Assembly (NCBI GenBank): GCA_015057055.1
Contig: SVFE01000015.1
Location: 1-47,830, forward strand
Length of the DNA: 47,830 nucleotides
Direction of reading: 5' to 3'
Source of the DNA: Lachnospiraceae bacterium
GTDB lineage: Bacteria; Bacillota; Clostridia; Lachnospirales; Lachnospiraceae
Position 1 is the first letter of the stretch; each line of letters starts with the position of its first letter. Below are positions 20,063 through 28,141 of the stretch, in pieces. Position numbers and translations under genes: made by a program. The notes beneath the pieces are model-generated. The model was not told the origin of the DNA. It was given only the letters and a program-made list of their open reading frames with translations, and did not search any database.

Positions 20063-20464
20063 ATGGCAGAAAATACTTTTTCATTAAAAATAATTACTCC
20101 GGAGCGCGTTTTCTTTGAAGGCGATGTGGAAATGGTTGAGTTCAATACCACGGAAGGAGAAATCGGTATCTACAAAAATCATGTGCCGACGACCGTAATC
20201 GTGAAACCGGGTATTTTAACCATCACAATGCCGGAGGAGCAGAAGATCGCGGCGCTTCATGCCGGATTCGTAGAAATTCTTCAGGATTCGGTGACCATTT
20301 TGGCCGAAATAATTGAATGGCCGGGTGAAATTGACGAAGAGCGTGCAGAGGAAGCCAAGAGAAGAGCGGAAGAACGTTTGGAAAGTAAGGCAGACGGACT
20401 TGATACACTTCGTGCTGAAATCGCACTGCGACGCGCTATCACCAGAATTCAGGCGATCAAATAA
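20063..20464 (+). CDS. atpC: F0F1 ATP synthase subunit epsilon
   Basis: A 133-aa protein: an N-terminal beta sandwich (LKIITPERVFFEGDVEMVEFNTTEGEIGI) and a C-terminal pair of helices rich in Glu, Arg and Ala (~88-133) that can regulate ATP hydrolysis. It attaches to gamma and the c-ring. AGAAGGAG lies upstream of ATG 20063. It is the last recognised subunit gene; one unknown gene follows before the terminator. Confidence 0.95.
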   Translation: MAENTFSLKIITPERVFFEGDVEMVEFNTTEGEIGIYKNHVPTTVIVKPGILTITMPEEQKIAALHAGFVEILQDSVTILAEIIEWPGEIDEERAEEAKRRAEERLESKADGLDTLRAEIALRRAITRIQAIK

Positions 20465-20519
20465 CCAAAAATAATTCGGTGCATAAAATAGCATAAAGAC
20501 GATTGGTTGGAGCTGTTTT

Positions 20520-20915
20520 ATGAGGGAACATAGAGTGTTACCGTTTTACATGGCGTATCCGTTGCCTATGGAATTTGCTGACGAAGACGAAATGATGCGG
20601 GATTTGGAGTATTTGCAACAGTTGTATCCGGCAGATGCCAAGAGATATCAAAAGAAAATTGTGAGTATTCTGGATAAAATGGATTATGAAGGCAGCGTGA
20701 TTTATGATGCCTATCCGGATCGGTGGTCTCTGTATCGTTTGGCGCAGACAATAACGGATATGATACGTAAAGAAGAGGAAAACAGGGAGGACGGTGAACG
20801 GACTCCTTCACCGGAGAAATGGTTGGAAACGGGAAATATGGTGCAGATATTACTCTTTTATGAAATTTATAAAAGAAGACATCAGACGGACCGTGGAATC
20901 CCCAGATTTTTTTGA
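20520..20915 (+). CDS. Hypothetical protein at the end of the atp operon
   Basis: A 131-aa acidic, helical protein beginning MREHRVLPFYMAYPLP, with no transmembrane segment and no motif that I recognise. It contains several aromatic and acidic clusters (MMRDLEYLQQLYP, MDYEGSVIYDAYPDRWSLYRL). It lies 55 bases after atpC and five bases before a good terminator, so it is probably transcribed with the ATP synthase genes. The ribosome binding site is GGTTGGAG. Similar small proteins are found in Lachnospiraceae genomes in my memory, but no function is known. The YDAYPDR segment with flanking helices suggests a small folded domain rather than an artefact. Confidence 0.72.
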   Translation: MREHRVLPFYMAYPLPMEFADEDEMMRDLEYLQQLYPADAKRYQKKIVSILDKMDYEGSVIYDAYPDRWSLYRLAQTITDMIRKEEENREDGERTPSPEKWLETGNMVQILLFYEIYKRRHQTDRGIPRFF

Positions 20916-20919
20916 GCGT

Positions 20920-20954
20920 AAAGTGCCAGCTGTGGATAACGGCTGGTACTTTTA
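20920..20954 (+). terminator. Terminator of the ATP synthase operon
   Basis: AAAGTGCCAGC at 20920-20930 pairs with GCTGGTACTTT at 20942-20952 (ten Watson-Crick pairs and one G-U) around an 11-base loop and runs into TTTT. Confidence 0.8.
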
Positions 20955-20992
20955 ACTTTTAGATTTCGCTGTGAAAAAGAAAGGCAAAAACG

Positions 20993-22207
20993 ATGGAGCA
21001 GAGAGAACGGGAAAAAGTAAGGGTGATTTTGGCAGAGACCATTAATGATAATTTGTATCGCATGATTATCAGCAAACCCTTGGCGGATAAAGAAATTACA
21101 AAAATAGTGGTGCGCCCTGTTATGCTGAAAGGCAAAATGTTCTTTCAGGAAACTTCTTATGTGGGTACGAAAGTGTTCCATGAGAATTTTGACGGCGAAA
21201 AGATGCAGAAGAGAATTCTGGAATATATGACAGGAAAATTCGGGCAGGCGGAAAGTGAATGTGCGGATAAGAAAGTCATTATTCTTGCAAATAAAAAAGG
21301 AACCGTTACGGTAAGAAAGAAAAATTATGCCCGCCGGGCGGAAAACGACGAAACCGAAAATGTTTCCAGGAAGGAAGCATTAAAGGCGATGCGAATGGAA
21401 CATAACCGGACCAAAAAATACCTGATTCAGGATGGGGAACCGGTGGATTTTCTCATTGCATTGGGCGTGCAAATGCCGGATGGGCGGGTCGTAAAAAATA
21501 AATATGACAAGTTTAAGCAAATTAACCGTTATTTGGAATTTATTGAAGATATTTTGCCCACACTAAAAAAAGAAGGTCCGATTCGGATTATTGATTTCGG
21601 CTGTGGCAAATCCTATCTTACCTTCGCCTTGTATTATTATTTGAGAATTAAAAAGCAATATGAGGTGGACATCATCGGATTGGATTTGAAAAAGGATGTC
21701 ATCGAAACCTGCGACCGGTTAAAAGAAAAACTGGGCTACAAAGGGCTTGTATTTATGCAAGGTGATATCAAGGATTTCGAAAAAGAAGGGGACGTGGATT
21801 TGGTGGTGTCCCTGCATGCCTGTGATACAGCGACGGATTATGCGCTGGCGAAAGCGGTGCGCTGGAATGCAAAAGTTATTATGGCAGTGCCCTGCTGTCA
21901 ACATGAAGTAAATAAACAGATTACTTGCAAAGAGATGGAAGATATTCTAAAATATGGCATTATTAAGGAACGGATTTCAGCGCTTTTAACCGATGCCTAT
22001 CGGGGCAAATGTTTGGAACTTGCCGGATATGATACGCAGATTTTAGAATTTATTGATATGGAACATACACCAAAAAATATTTTAATCCGAGCGGTTAAAC
22101 GGGCGGATGAAAGTGATGGAAAAGGGCGTGAAGAACTGAAAAAGACGGATGAATTTTTCGGGATTCATCCCACGCTGGAAAAATTATTGTTTGAGGAAAA
22201 TGTGTGA
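20993..22207 (+). CDS. SAM-dependent methyltransferase, Methyltransf_32-like
   Basis: A 404-aa protein. The C-terminal half is a class I methyltransferase: motif I IIDFGCGKSYLTFAL, the acidic IIGLDLKKD that binds the SAM ribose, and then SLHACDTATDYALA and VPCCQHE. The SLHACDTATD and VPCCQHE pair is typical of the Methyltransf_32 group, related to tRNA methyltransferase TRM13 and GSTCD, which suggests RNA as a substrate. The N-terminal ~170 residues are basic and could bind nucleic acid (RKKNYARRAEN). No partner points to a specific target. The gene overlaps the next one by four bases, so they are translationally coupled, although the two products share no evident theme. Confidence 0.82.
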   Translation: MEQREREKVRVILAETINDNLYRMIISKPLADKEITKIVVRPVMLKGKMFFQETSYVGTKVFHENFDGEKMQKRILEYMTGKFGQAESECADKKVIILANKKGTVTVRKKNYARRAENDETENVSRKEALKAMRMEHNRTKKYLIQDGEPVDFLIALGVQMPDGRVVKNKYDKFKQINRYLEFIEDILPTLKKEGPIRIIDFGCGKSYLTFALYYYLRIKKQYEVDIIGLDLKKDVIETCDRLKEKLGYKGLVFMQGDIKDFEKEGDVDLVVSLHACDTATDYALAKAVRWNAKVIMAVPCCQHEVNKQITCKEMEDILKYGIIKERISALLTDAYRGKCLELAGYDTQILEFIDMEHTPKNILIRAVKRADESDGKGREELKKTDEFFGIHPTLEKLLFEENV

Positions 22208-24780
22208 GAAGAAGAGAAATTAACAAAGGACTGGTATTAACTGTATATTGTGTTGCTATGTTTTTTGTATTTCTGATTACCATCAGTACGATTTTAAATC
22301 ATGGAAACACGGATATGACCGCGGAAATGGCCGGGGCCACTTTTCCTGTGGTTTCTTTTTCCTATGCAGGAATGGATTTGAACTGTCTTCACGGCTATGC
22401 ACAGGAAATGGATGTTTCTCTGCTGCGGGAAGAGATTACCCCCCTGATGGAAGGACGAAAACTGTCGGTTAAAATTGACACTTACGGAACCGAAGTGGCG
22501 ACCATAGCCTACGAGGTGCGAAGTATCGACGGGGAACGGCTCATTGAAGATACCCAGGTATATAACTACGTACAGGACGGCAATATGCTGAGCGCGGACA
22601 TTGCATTAAAGGATTTGATGGAGCCGTACACGGAGTATTCATTTTGTCTGAAGTTGGTGACGGCGAAAGGAAATGAAATACGATATTATACCAGAATCGT
22701 GGAAGCTTATGATTATGAGGTGGAAGAAAAACTGGAATATGTTTATTATTTCAGTAATACCACGTTTGACAAGCCACGGGCGACCAATGAATTGCCCATG
22801 TACTTGGAGAGTAATTCCCAAGGGGATAATTCCACATTTCATTATGTCAATATTCACAGCAGTTTAGACCAGGTGACCTGGGGAAATCTTCCGGTGAGCC
22901 GGGTTACACCGCCCGTGGCACGGATTTTGGAGATGGATGAAGAAACTGCCCATGTGGAAGTGAACTACTTTGTTTCCATGCCCGGGGAAGCGGGAGAGGT
23001 ATTTTGTGATGTGACGGAATATTTCCGCATCCGCGTAGGAACGGAGCGAATCTATCTGCTGGATTATGAAAGGACCATGGATCAGGTGTTTGACATGGAG
23101 ACAGCGGTGCTGGCCGGCAACAAAATCATGCTTGGTATCACGGATACCGATATTGCCTTGGCGGAAAGTTCCGACGGAAACCGTGTTGCATTTTCCAATG
23201 CAGGAAAATTATACAGTTACAATTGTACCGATAACAAGATGGCGGTAATCTTCGAGTTTTATGGGCAGGACGTTACGGACCTTCGCCATTCCTATAAAAA
23301 TCATGAGATAAAAATTTTCAGTATAGATGAGACGGGAAATGTATATTTTATGGTATACGGTTACATGAACCGGGGAATTCACGAGGGTGAAATGGGAATT
23401 GCGGTATACTATTACGACAGCGTTCTCAATATGGTTGAAGAACAGGTTTTTGTACCTTATGACGGCTCTTTTGAAATTTTGAAGGAAAACATGGAAGAAC
23501 TTTCCTATGTCAACGGAGCCAATGCATTTTACTTTTATCTGAACAATGCCCTGTATGAGGTGGCTCTTATGGAGGGTGTTTGCAGGGAAATTGTAACCGA
23601 TATTGCAGCAGAGTCCTTCATTGCATCGGAGACGTCGGAAGTTGCCGTATGGGCGGTGGGCGATGATATAAATGCGGCGTCGTCTTTATACTATTATGAT
23701 TTGGTCAGCGGAAATAAAGGGATAATTGCGGCGGCGGAAGATGAATATATAAAGCCCATTGGATTTTTTGGAAATGATTTAATTTATGGACTGGCAAAAA
23801 AAGCAGATTTGACGGAAGATGCCGGCGGCAATGTGGTATTCCCCATGTACCGAATTGTAATTCGAGGTGAGCGTGGGGCAGTTTTAAAGACCTATGAGGA
23901 AGAAGGAATCTATGTATCCGGAACCGTCATGGGAGACGGGATGGTCTCTTTGCAGAGAATTCGCTTTACGGACGGTTTAGGGGAATATGAACTGATTGGT
24001 GACGACCAGATTTTAAATAACAGAGAAGAAAGTAACGGAAGAAATTATACCGAAACCGTGGTCACCCAGACCTACGAAACCATTGTCCAGATAGTATTAA
24101 AAAAAGAAATCAATAGGGAAACCTTACAGATTCTTACTCCGAAGCAGGTGATTTTCGAAGGGGAACGTAGGGTAGAATTGGAATACCCGGAAAATTTGTA
24201 TGAGTATTATTACGTCTACGTAAAGGGTCATTTAGAGGAAATGTGTTTTGGGGAGTCCCGTGCCGTAAGTCTGGCATATGAAGGAAACGGCGTAGCGGTA
24301 AACGGAGACGGACGGTATATCTACAGGAAGGAAATGAGGCCTGCGAGAAATCAGATTATGGCGATTGAAGGAATCGCAATCGAAGAAGGAGAAGACCTTG
24401 CCCAGACCAGAGCGGCATGTTTGGAACAGATTCTTTTGTTTGAAGGAATCCATGAGGACTTAGAACAGGAAATTCGACTTGGTATGGAAGCCGAAGAAAT
24501 CATGGCAGAGCATTTGCCTGATGCAGAAATTTTGGATTTGACCGGTTGCAGCCTGGAAGCGATGCTGTATTATGCGGAACGGGACATTCCTGTGTATGCG
24601 CAGTTGTCGGACGGAAGTGCTGTTTTACTCATCGGATACAATGAATTTAATGTAGTTACCATGAATCCGCTGGGAAATGCATCGGGAGAACTTGTTTTTA
24701 AAATCGGAATGAACGATGCAACGGAGCTGTTTGAGGAAAGCGGCAATCGGTTTTATACCTATATCCGTCATGGTGACTGA
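22204..24780 (+). CDS. Large membrane-anchored extracellular protein, C39-like C-terminus
   Basis: An 858-aa protein starting at GTG 22204 (GTGTGA overlap with the preceding stop, GAGG upstream). A single N-terminal transmembrane segment spans residues ~9-31, with three basic residues before it, so the rest is predicted outside the cell. Residues ~50-330 are beta-rich; ~330-640 has repeated strand patterns with IYLLDYER, KLYSYNC, NVYFMVYGYM and ALYEVALM, suggestive of a beta propeller. The last ~140 residues match the layout of C39-like peptidases: Cys739 in RAACLEQILLFEG and a later DGSAVLLIGYNEFNVVTMNP. In active C39 enzymes a His occupies the SA position after the Gly, so this domain may be inactive or use another residue. 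Function is unknown; a sensor or wall-associated role is only a guess. Confidence 0.75.
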   Translation: MRRREINKGLVLTVYCVAMFFVFLITISTILNHGNTDMTAEMAGATFPVVSFSYAGMDLNCLHGYAQEMDVSLLREEITPLMEGRKLSVKIDTYGTEVATIAYEVRSIDGERLIEDTQVYNYVQDGNMLSADIALKDLMEPYTEYSFCLKLVTAKGNEIRYYTRIVEAYDYEVEEKLEYVYYFSNTTFDKPRATNELPMYLESNSQGDNSTFHYVNIHSSLDQVTWGNLPVSRVTPPVARILEMDEETAHVEVNYFVSMPGEAGEVFCDVTEYFRIRVGTERIYLLDYERTMDQVFDMETAVLAGNKIMLGITDTDIALAESSDGNRVAFSNAGKLYSYNCTDNKMAVIFEFYGQDVTDLRHSYKNHEIKIFSIDETGNVYFMVYGYMNRGIHEGEMGIAVYYYDSVLNMVEEQVFVPYDGSFEILKENMEELSYVNGANAFYFYLNNALYEVALMEGVCREIVTDIAAESFIASETSEVAVWAVGDDINAASSLYYYDLVSGNKGIIAAAEDEYIKPIGFFGNDLIYGLAKKADLTEDAGGNVVFPMYRIVIRGERGAVLKTYEEEGIYVSGTVMGDGMVSLQRIRFTDGLGEYELIGDDQILNNREESNGRNYTETVVTQTYETIVQIVLKKEINRETLQILTPKQVIFEGERRVELEYPENLYEYYYVYVKGHLEEMCFGESRAVSLAYEGNGVAVNGDGRYIYRKEMRPARNQIMAIEGIAIEEGEDLAQTRAACLEQILLFEGIHEDLEQEIRLGMEAEEIMAEHLPDAEILDLTGCSLEAMLYYAERDIPVYAQLSDGSAVLLIGYNEFNVVTMNPLGNASGELVFKIGMNDATELFEESGNRFYTYIRHGD

Positions 24781-24879
24781 GAAAGAAAAGAATAGACAGG
24801 TGCTTGGAAAAGGCGTATATTAATAAAAAAATGTTGACCGGTTTGACCGGAATCATTCCAATGAGAAAAGAGGGAAACT

Positions 24880-26334
24880 ATGGACAGACAGAATTTGACA
24901 TTGCTGACAGATCTTTACGAATTGACCATGATGCAGGGATATTTTAAGAGCGGCAACAATACCAAAGTGGTATTTGATGCGTTCTATCGTAAAAATCCCT
25001 CCGGCGGCGGATATGCCGTTGCCTGTGGTTTGGAACAGGTGATTAAGTACATCAAGGAATTAAAATTTGAAAAAGAAGATATCGAATATCTTCGTGGGTT
25101 AGGAATCTTTGATGACGACTTTTTGGAGTACCTGAGTAACTTTAAATTTTCCGGAGATATTTACGCGATTCCGGAAGGCTCCGTGGTATTTCCAAGAGAG
25201 CCGCTGATTAAGGTGATTGCGCCGATTATGGAAGCTCAGTTGGTGGAAACCGCGATTCTGAATATCGTAAATCACCAAAGCTTGATTGCCACCAAGGCGT
25301 CCCGCGTGGTATTTGCGGCAAGAGGAGACGGAATTATGGAATTTGGTCTTCGTCGTGCCCAGGGACCGGATGCCGGAACCTACGGTGCGAGAGCTGCCAT
25401 GATTGGTGGTTGTATCGGAACCAGTAACGTTCTTTGCGGACAGCTTTTTGACGTGCCGGTGAAAGGAACCCATGCCCACAGCTGGATTATGAGCTTCCCG
25501 GATGAATACACTGCATTCAAGACCTATGCAGATATGTACCCGAGTGCGTGCATCCTTTTGGTGGATACCTATGATACATTAAAATCCGGTGTGCCCAATG
25601 CAATCCGTGTATTTACGGAAATGCGGGAAAAAGGAATTGATTTAAGTTTTTACGGAATCCGCCTCGATAGCGGTGACCTTGCCTATATGTCCAAGAAAGC
25701 AAGAAAGATGCTGGATGCGGCAGGATTTACAGACGCGGTGATTTCGGCTTCCAGCGATTTGGACGAGTACCTGATTGATTCCTTAAAGACCCAGGGCGCA
25801 GCGATTACTTCCTGGGGCGTGGGAACGAACCTGATTACCTCTGCCGACACACCGGCCTTTGGCGGCGTTTACAAATTGGCAGCAGTATATGATGAAGAAA
25901 AGGGCGACTATATTCCCAAGATTAAGCTTTCCGAAAATTCCGAGAAAGTGACCAATCCGGGAAATAAAACAGTTTTCCGTGTCTATGAAAAAGAAACCGG
26001 AAAAATTAAGGCAGACATTATTGCTCTGGCAGATGAAGTATTTTCCGAGGAAGAAAGCCTGATGCTATTTGACCCCGTTGAACCTTGGAAGAAGACCAAG
26101 ATGAAGGCCGGCACCTTTACCATCCGTGAGATGATGGTGCCTGTATTTAAAGACGGTGAGTGCTGCTATGAATCTCCGAAGGTTATGGAAATCAGGGAAT
26201 ACTGCAAGAACGAGCAAAATACTCTGTGGGATGAAGCGCGCCGACTGGTAAATCCCCATAAGGTATACGTGGATTTGTCTAAGAAATTGTATGACCTTAA
26301 GATGGAACTTTTGGATAAGGTAAATGAAAACTAA
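24880..26334 (+). CDS. pncB: Nicotinate phosphoribosyltransferase
   Basis: A 484-aa enzyme of NAD salvage that joins nicotinate and PRPP with ATP use. The N-terminal LLTDLYELTMMQGYF, the RRAQGPDAGTYGARAA segment, the GTHAHSW motif that carries the phosphorylated His, and the RLDSGDLAYMSKKARK segment are conserved. The length fits the bacterial PncB type 2 group. AGAGGG precedes ATG 24880. A direct repeat TTGACCGG lies at 24833-24840 and 24842-24849 in the upstream gap. The 3' end overlaps the SGNH gene by 11 bases. Confidence 0.95.
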   Translation: MDRQNLTLLTDLYELTMMQGYFKSGNNTKVVFDAFYRKNPSGGGYAVACGLEQVIKYIKELKFEKEDIEYLRGLGIFDDDFLEYLSNFKFSGDIYAIPEGSVVFPREPLIKVIAPIMEAQLVETAILNIVNHQSLIATKASRVVFAARGDGIMEFGLRRAQGPDAGTYGARAAMIGGCIGTSNVLCGQLFDVPVKGTHAHSWIMSFPDEYTAFKTYADMYPSACILLVDTYDTLKSGVPNAIRVFTEMREKGIDLSFYGIRLDSGDLAYMSKKARKMLDAAGFTDAVISASSDLDEYLIDSLKTQGAAITSWGVGTNLITSADTPAFGGVYKLAAVYDEEKGDYIPKIKLSENSEKVTNPGNKTVFRVYEKETGKIKADIIALADEVFSEEESLMLFDPVEPWKKTKMKAGTFTIREMMVPVFKDGECCYESPKVMEIREYCKNEQNTLWDEARRLVNPHKVYVDLSKKLYDLKMELLDKVNEN

Positions 26335-27688
26335 TAAAGGATTGGAAAATGGCATGGCGGTAATTTGGCTACTGGTTGTTCTTCTGCTATGTAATGCCTG
26401 CAGTAACGGTAACACTGTTTCTTCGAATAACCTTTCGTCAGGGAATGAAAACGCATCGGTTTCCCCTGCGCCCATTACGGATACCGGCGAAATTGTTTTT
26501 TCGGAGGAGATGATGGAGGCATCCGTTATCAATGCCGGCAACACCTATCGTCTGGCTGAGGTGATGCAGCGGGCAAGCGCGGGAGAAGATATCACCATTG
26601 CCTATCTGGGCGGTTCCATTACGGACGGCTCGTTGGCAAATCCCAAGGAGAGCAGTTGCTATGCCTATTTGTCCCAGCAGTGGTGGGAGGAAACCTTCCC
26701 GGAAACAGAATTTACCTATGTCAATGCAGGGATTGGTGCGACGGATTCTTACATCGGCGTGCACCGTGTGACGGAGGATGTTATTTCTCATCAGCCGGAT
26801 TTGGTGATTGTGGAATTTTCCGTTAATGATGGTCGGAATCACAACAAAGAAACTTACGAAAGTCTGCTTCGAAGACTCCTTCTTTCACAGTCCGAGCCGG
26901 CGGTTCTCTCCCTTGTTTTAACGACGGAAAACGGCAGTAACTATGGGGCGGAACATGCGGCGGTGGCGTTTAAGCTGGGCGTTCCGATTTTAAGTTATTC
27001 GGCGCTTTTGTCCGGCGGAATGCTTTCCTGGCAGCAGGTGGGAAATTCGGATGGTGTGCATCCGGATAATCCGGGGCATGCAGTGATTGCAGCCATTCTT
27101 ACAGGATTTTACCGGCAGGTGTATGAAGGAAGGGAAGAAATTCTGGCCAGCGGGGCTTATGAAGTACCGGAGGGCACGTTAACACTAAACCGGTACGAAA
27201 ATGCCGAGCTGGTTTATTCGGATGAAATGACTTCCGAGGAAAATGACACCGAAAGCGCAGAGGCAGAGGAAGATGGTACCGGAAACGCTGTGGAAAATAC
27301 TGCCGGAAGTACATCGGCGGCAGAACGCAGAGTCGAGATTGTCACAATGGACGGCTTTTCGCCGGAGATGACTGCGAGTCCGTTATCGAATCAAAACGGC
27401 TGGATTGCTACGGAGGGAGGCACCTTTACCTTTTCCGCAGAATGTAGAGCGCTGGGATTTGTCTATTTGGAAACGGTAAACGGCAGCGGCGGAGAGTATG
27501 AAATCATTGTAGACGGCGTATCGTTGCAAACCTTAGACGCCGATTTTCCGGGAGGCTGGGGAAACTACGCAGAATACGTAGAGTGTGTGAAAACCACGGA
27601 TGCAGCCCTGCATACGGTGGAGATTCGAAGCCTGCCGGGCGCAGAGGAAAACGATTTGACCATTTGTGCAATTTGTGTGGCCTATTGA
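26324..27688 (+). CDS. SGNH/GDSL-hydrolase lipoprotein
   Basis: A 454-aa lipoprotein: signal residues 1-25 end in a lipobox (LCNA) with Cys26 as the lipid site. Residues ~85-285 form an SGNH esterase: block I GGSITDG with Ser98 as nucleophile, block II GIGATDS, block III VEFSVNDG, and block V DGVHPDNPGH with catalytic His246 and Asp243. After an acidic, low-complexity linker (~305-345) a beta-rich C-terminal domain (~350-454) looks like a small carbohydrate-binding or jelly-roll module (GGEYEIIVDG, GGWGNYAEYVECV). It probably removes acyl groups from an extracellular glycan. It overlaps pncB by 11 bases, so it depends on that transcript or on coupling. The substrate is not known. Confidence 0.85.
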   Translation: MKTNKGLENGMAVIWLLVVLLLCNACSNGNTVSSNNLSSGNENASVSPAPITDTGEIVFSEEMMEASVINAGNTYRLAEVMQRASAGEDITIAYLGGSITDGSLANPKESSCYAYLSQQWWEETFPETEFTYVNAGIGATDSYIGVHRVTEDVISHQPDLVIVEFSVNDGRNHNKETYESLLRRLLLSQSEPAVLSLVLTTENGSNYGAEHAAVAFKLGVPILSYSALLSGGMLSWQQVGNSDGVHPDNPGHAVIAAILTGFYRQVYEGREEILASGAYEVPEGTLTLNRYENAELVYSDEMTSEENDTESAEAEEDGTGNAVENTAGSTSAAERRVEIVTMDGFSPEMTASPLSNQNGWIATEGGTFTFSAECRALGFVYLETVNGSGGEYEIIVDGVSLQTLDADFPGGWGNYAEYVECVKTTDAALHTVEIRSLPGAEENDLTICAICVAY

Positions 27689-27764
27689 CGCTGATTTGTT
27701 TTCGACTTATTTTGAATTGTTAGACAAAGAAGCAAGGGAAAGCGTTTTTTTCTTTATTCTTCTC

Positions 27765-27794
27765 TTGACGAACGAGGCGAAATGCATATATAAT
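27765..27794 (+). promoter_or_regulatory. Promoter of the ileS leader
   Basis: TTGACG at 27765-27770, an 18-base spacer and TATAAT at 27789-27794. Transcription should begin near 27801, just before the T-box leader. The 27689-27764 stretch upstream holds no gene. Confidence 0.8.
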
Positions 27795-27800
27795 TACGGG

Positions 27801-28076
27801 AAAGCAAGAATTACATAGTGACACGAAAAAGCGATGACGAAGACAGTAAGAATTTTCTGAAATTCACAGCGAGCCGGTGAAGGTGGGAGACCGGTAAAAG
27901 TAAGATTATTTTGAAAATCACTTCCAAGCTGCAGGCTGAAAGTTTTTTGAGTAGGCTGAGCCGTAGTGCCGACGTTACCGGCAGACATATAAAAGCTTTC
28001 GAAGCGGAGTATGGACGTAACAGGTGGTATAGTGAGATACGGTCTCATCCTTTTACGGGTGAGACCTTTTTATTTT
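27801..28076 (+). promoter_or_regulatory. T-box leader (tRNA-Ile sensing) of ileS
   Basis: The leader has the T-box order: stem I with GACGAAGACAGTAAGAA, the AGAGCC-like AGCGAGCCGG block, the specifier region GAAAATCACTT where ATC at 27917-27919 is the isoleucine codon, then the T-box sequence AACAGGTGGTA (28019-28029) whose TGGT pairs with the ACCA end of uncharged tRNA-Ile. A terminator follows. It raises ileS expression when isoleucyl-tRNA is low. The class is clear; the exact stem boundaries are not computed. Confidence 0.92.
28041..28076 (+). terminator. T-box-controlled terminator
   Basis: GGTCTCATCC (28041-28050) pairs with GGGTGAGACC (28057-28066), ten pairs with one G-U, followed by TTTTTATTTT. 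The alternative antiterminator would use the T-box and the 5' arm. Confidence 0.9.
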
Positions 28077-28141
28077 GCAAGGCAGAATATTTTATAACCA
28101 ATTTCATTAAAACGATAAAAAAACCGGAAAGGAGGATACCC

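Noticed and set aside
24781-24879. Promoter from the TTGACCGG direct repeat before pncB
   Set aside because: No convincing -10 box follows at 16-18 bases; kept only as a repeat note under pncB.
27911-28141. N-terminal extension of ileS from a TTG at 27911
   Set aside because: This stretch is the T-box leader and terminator; ATG 28142 has AAAGGAGG and the family N-terminus.
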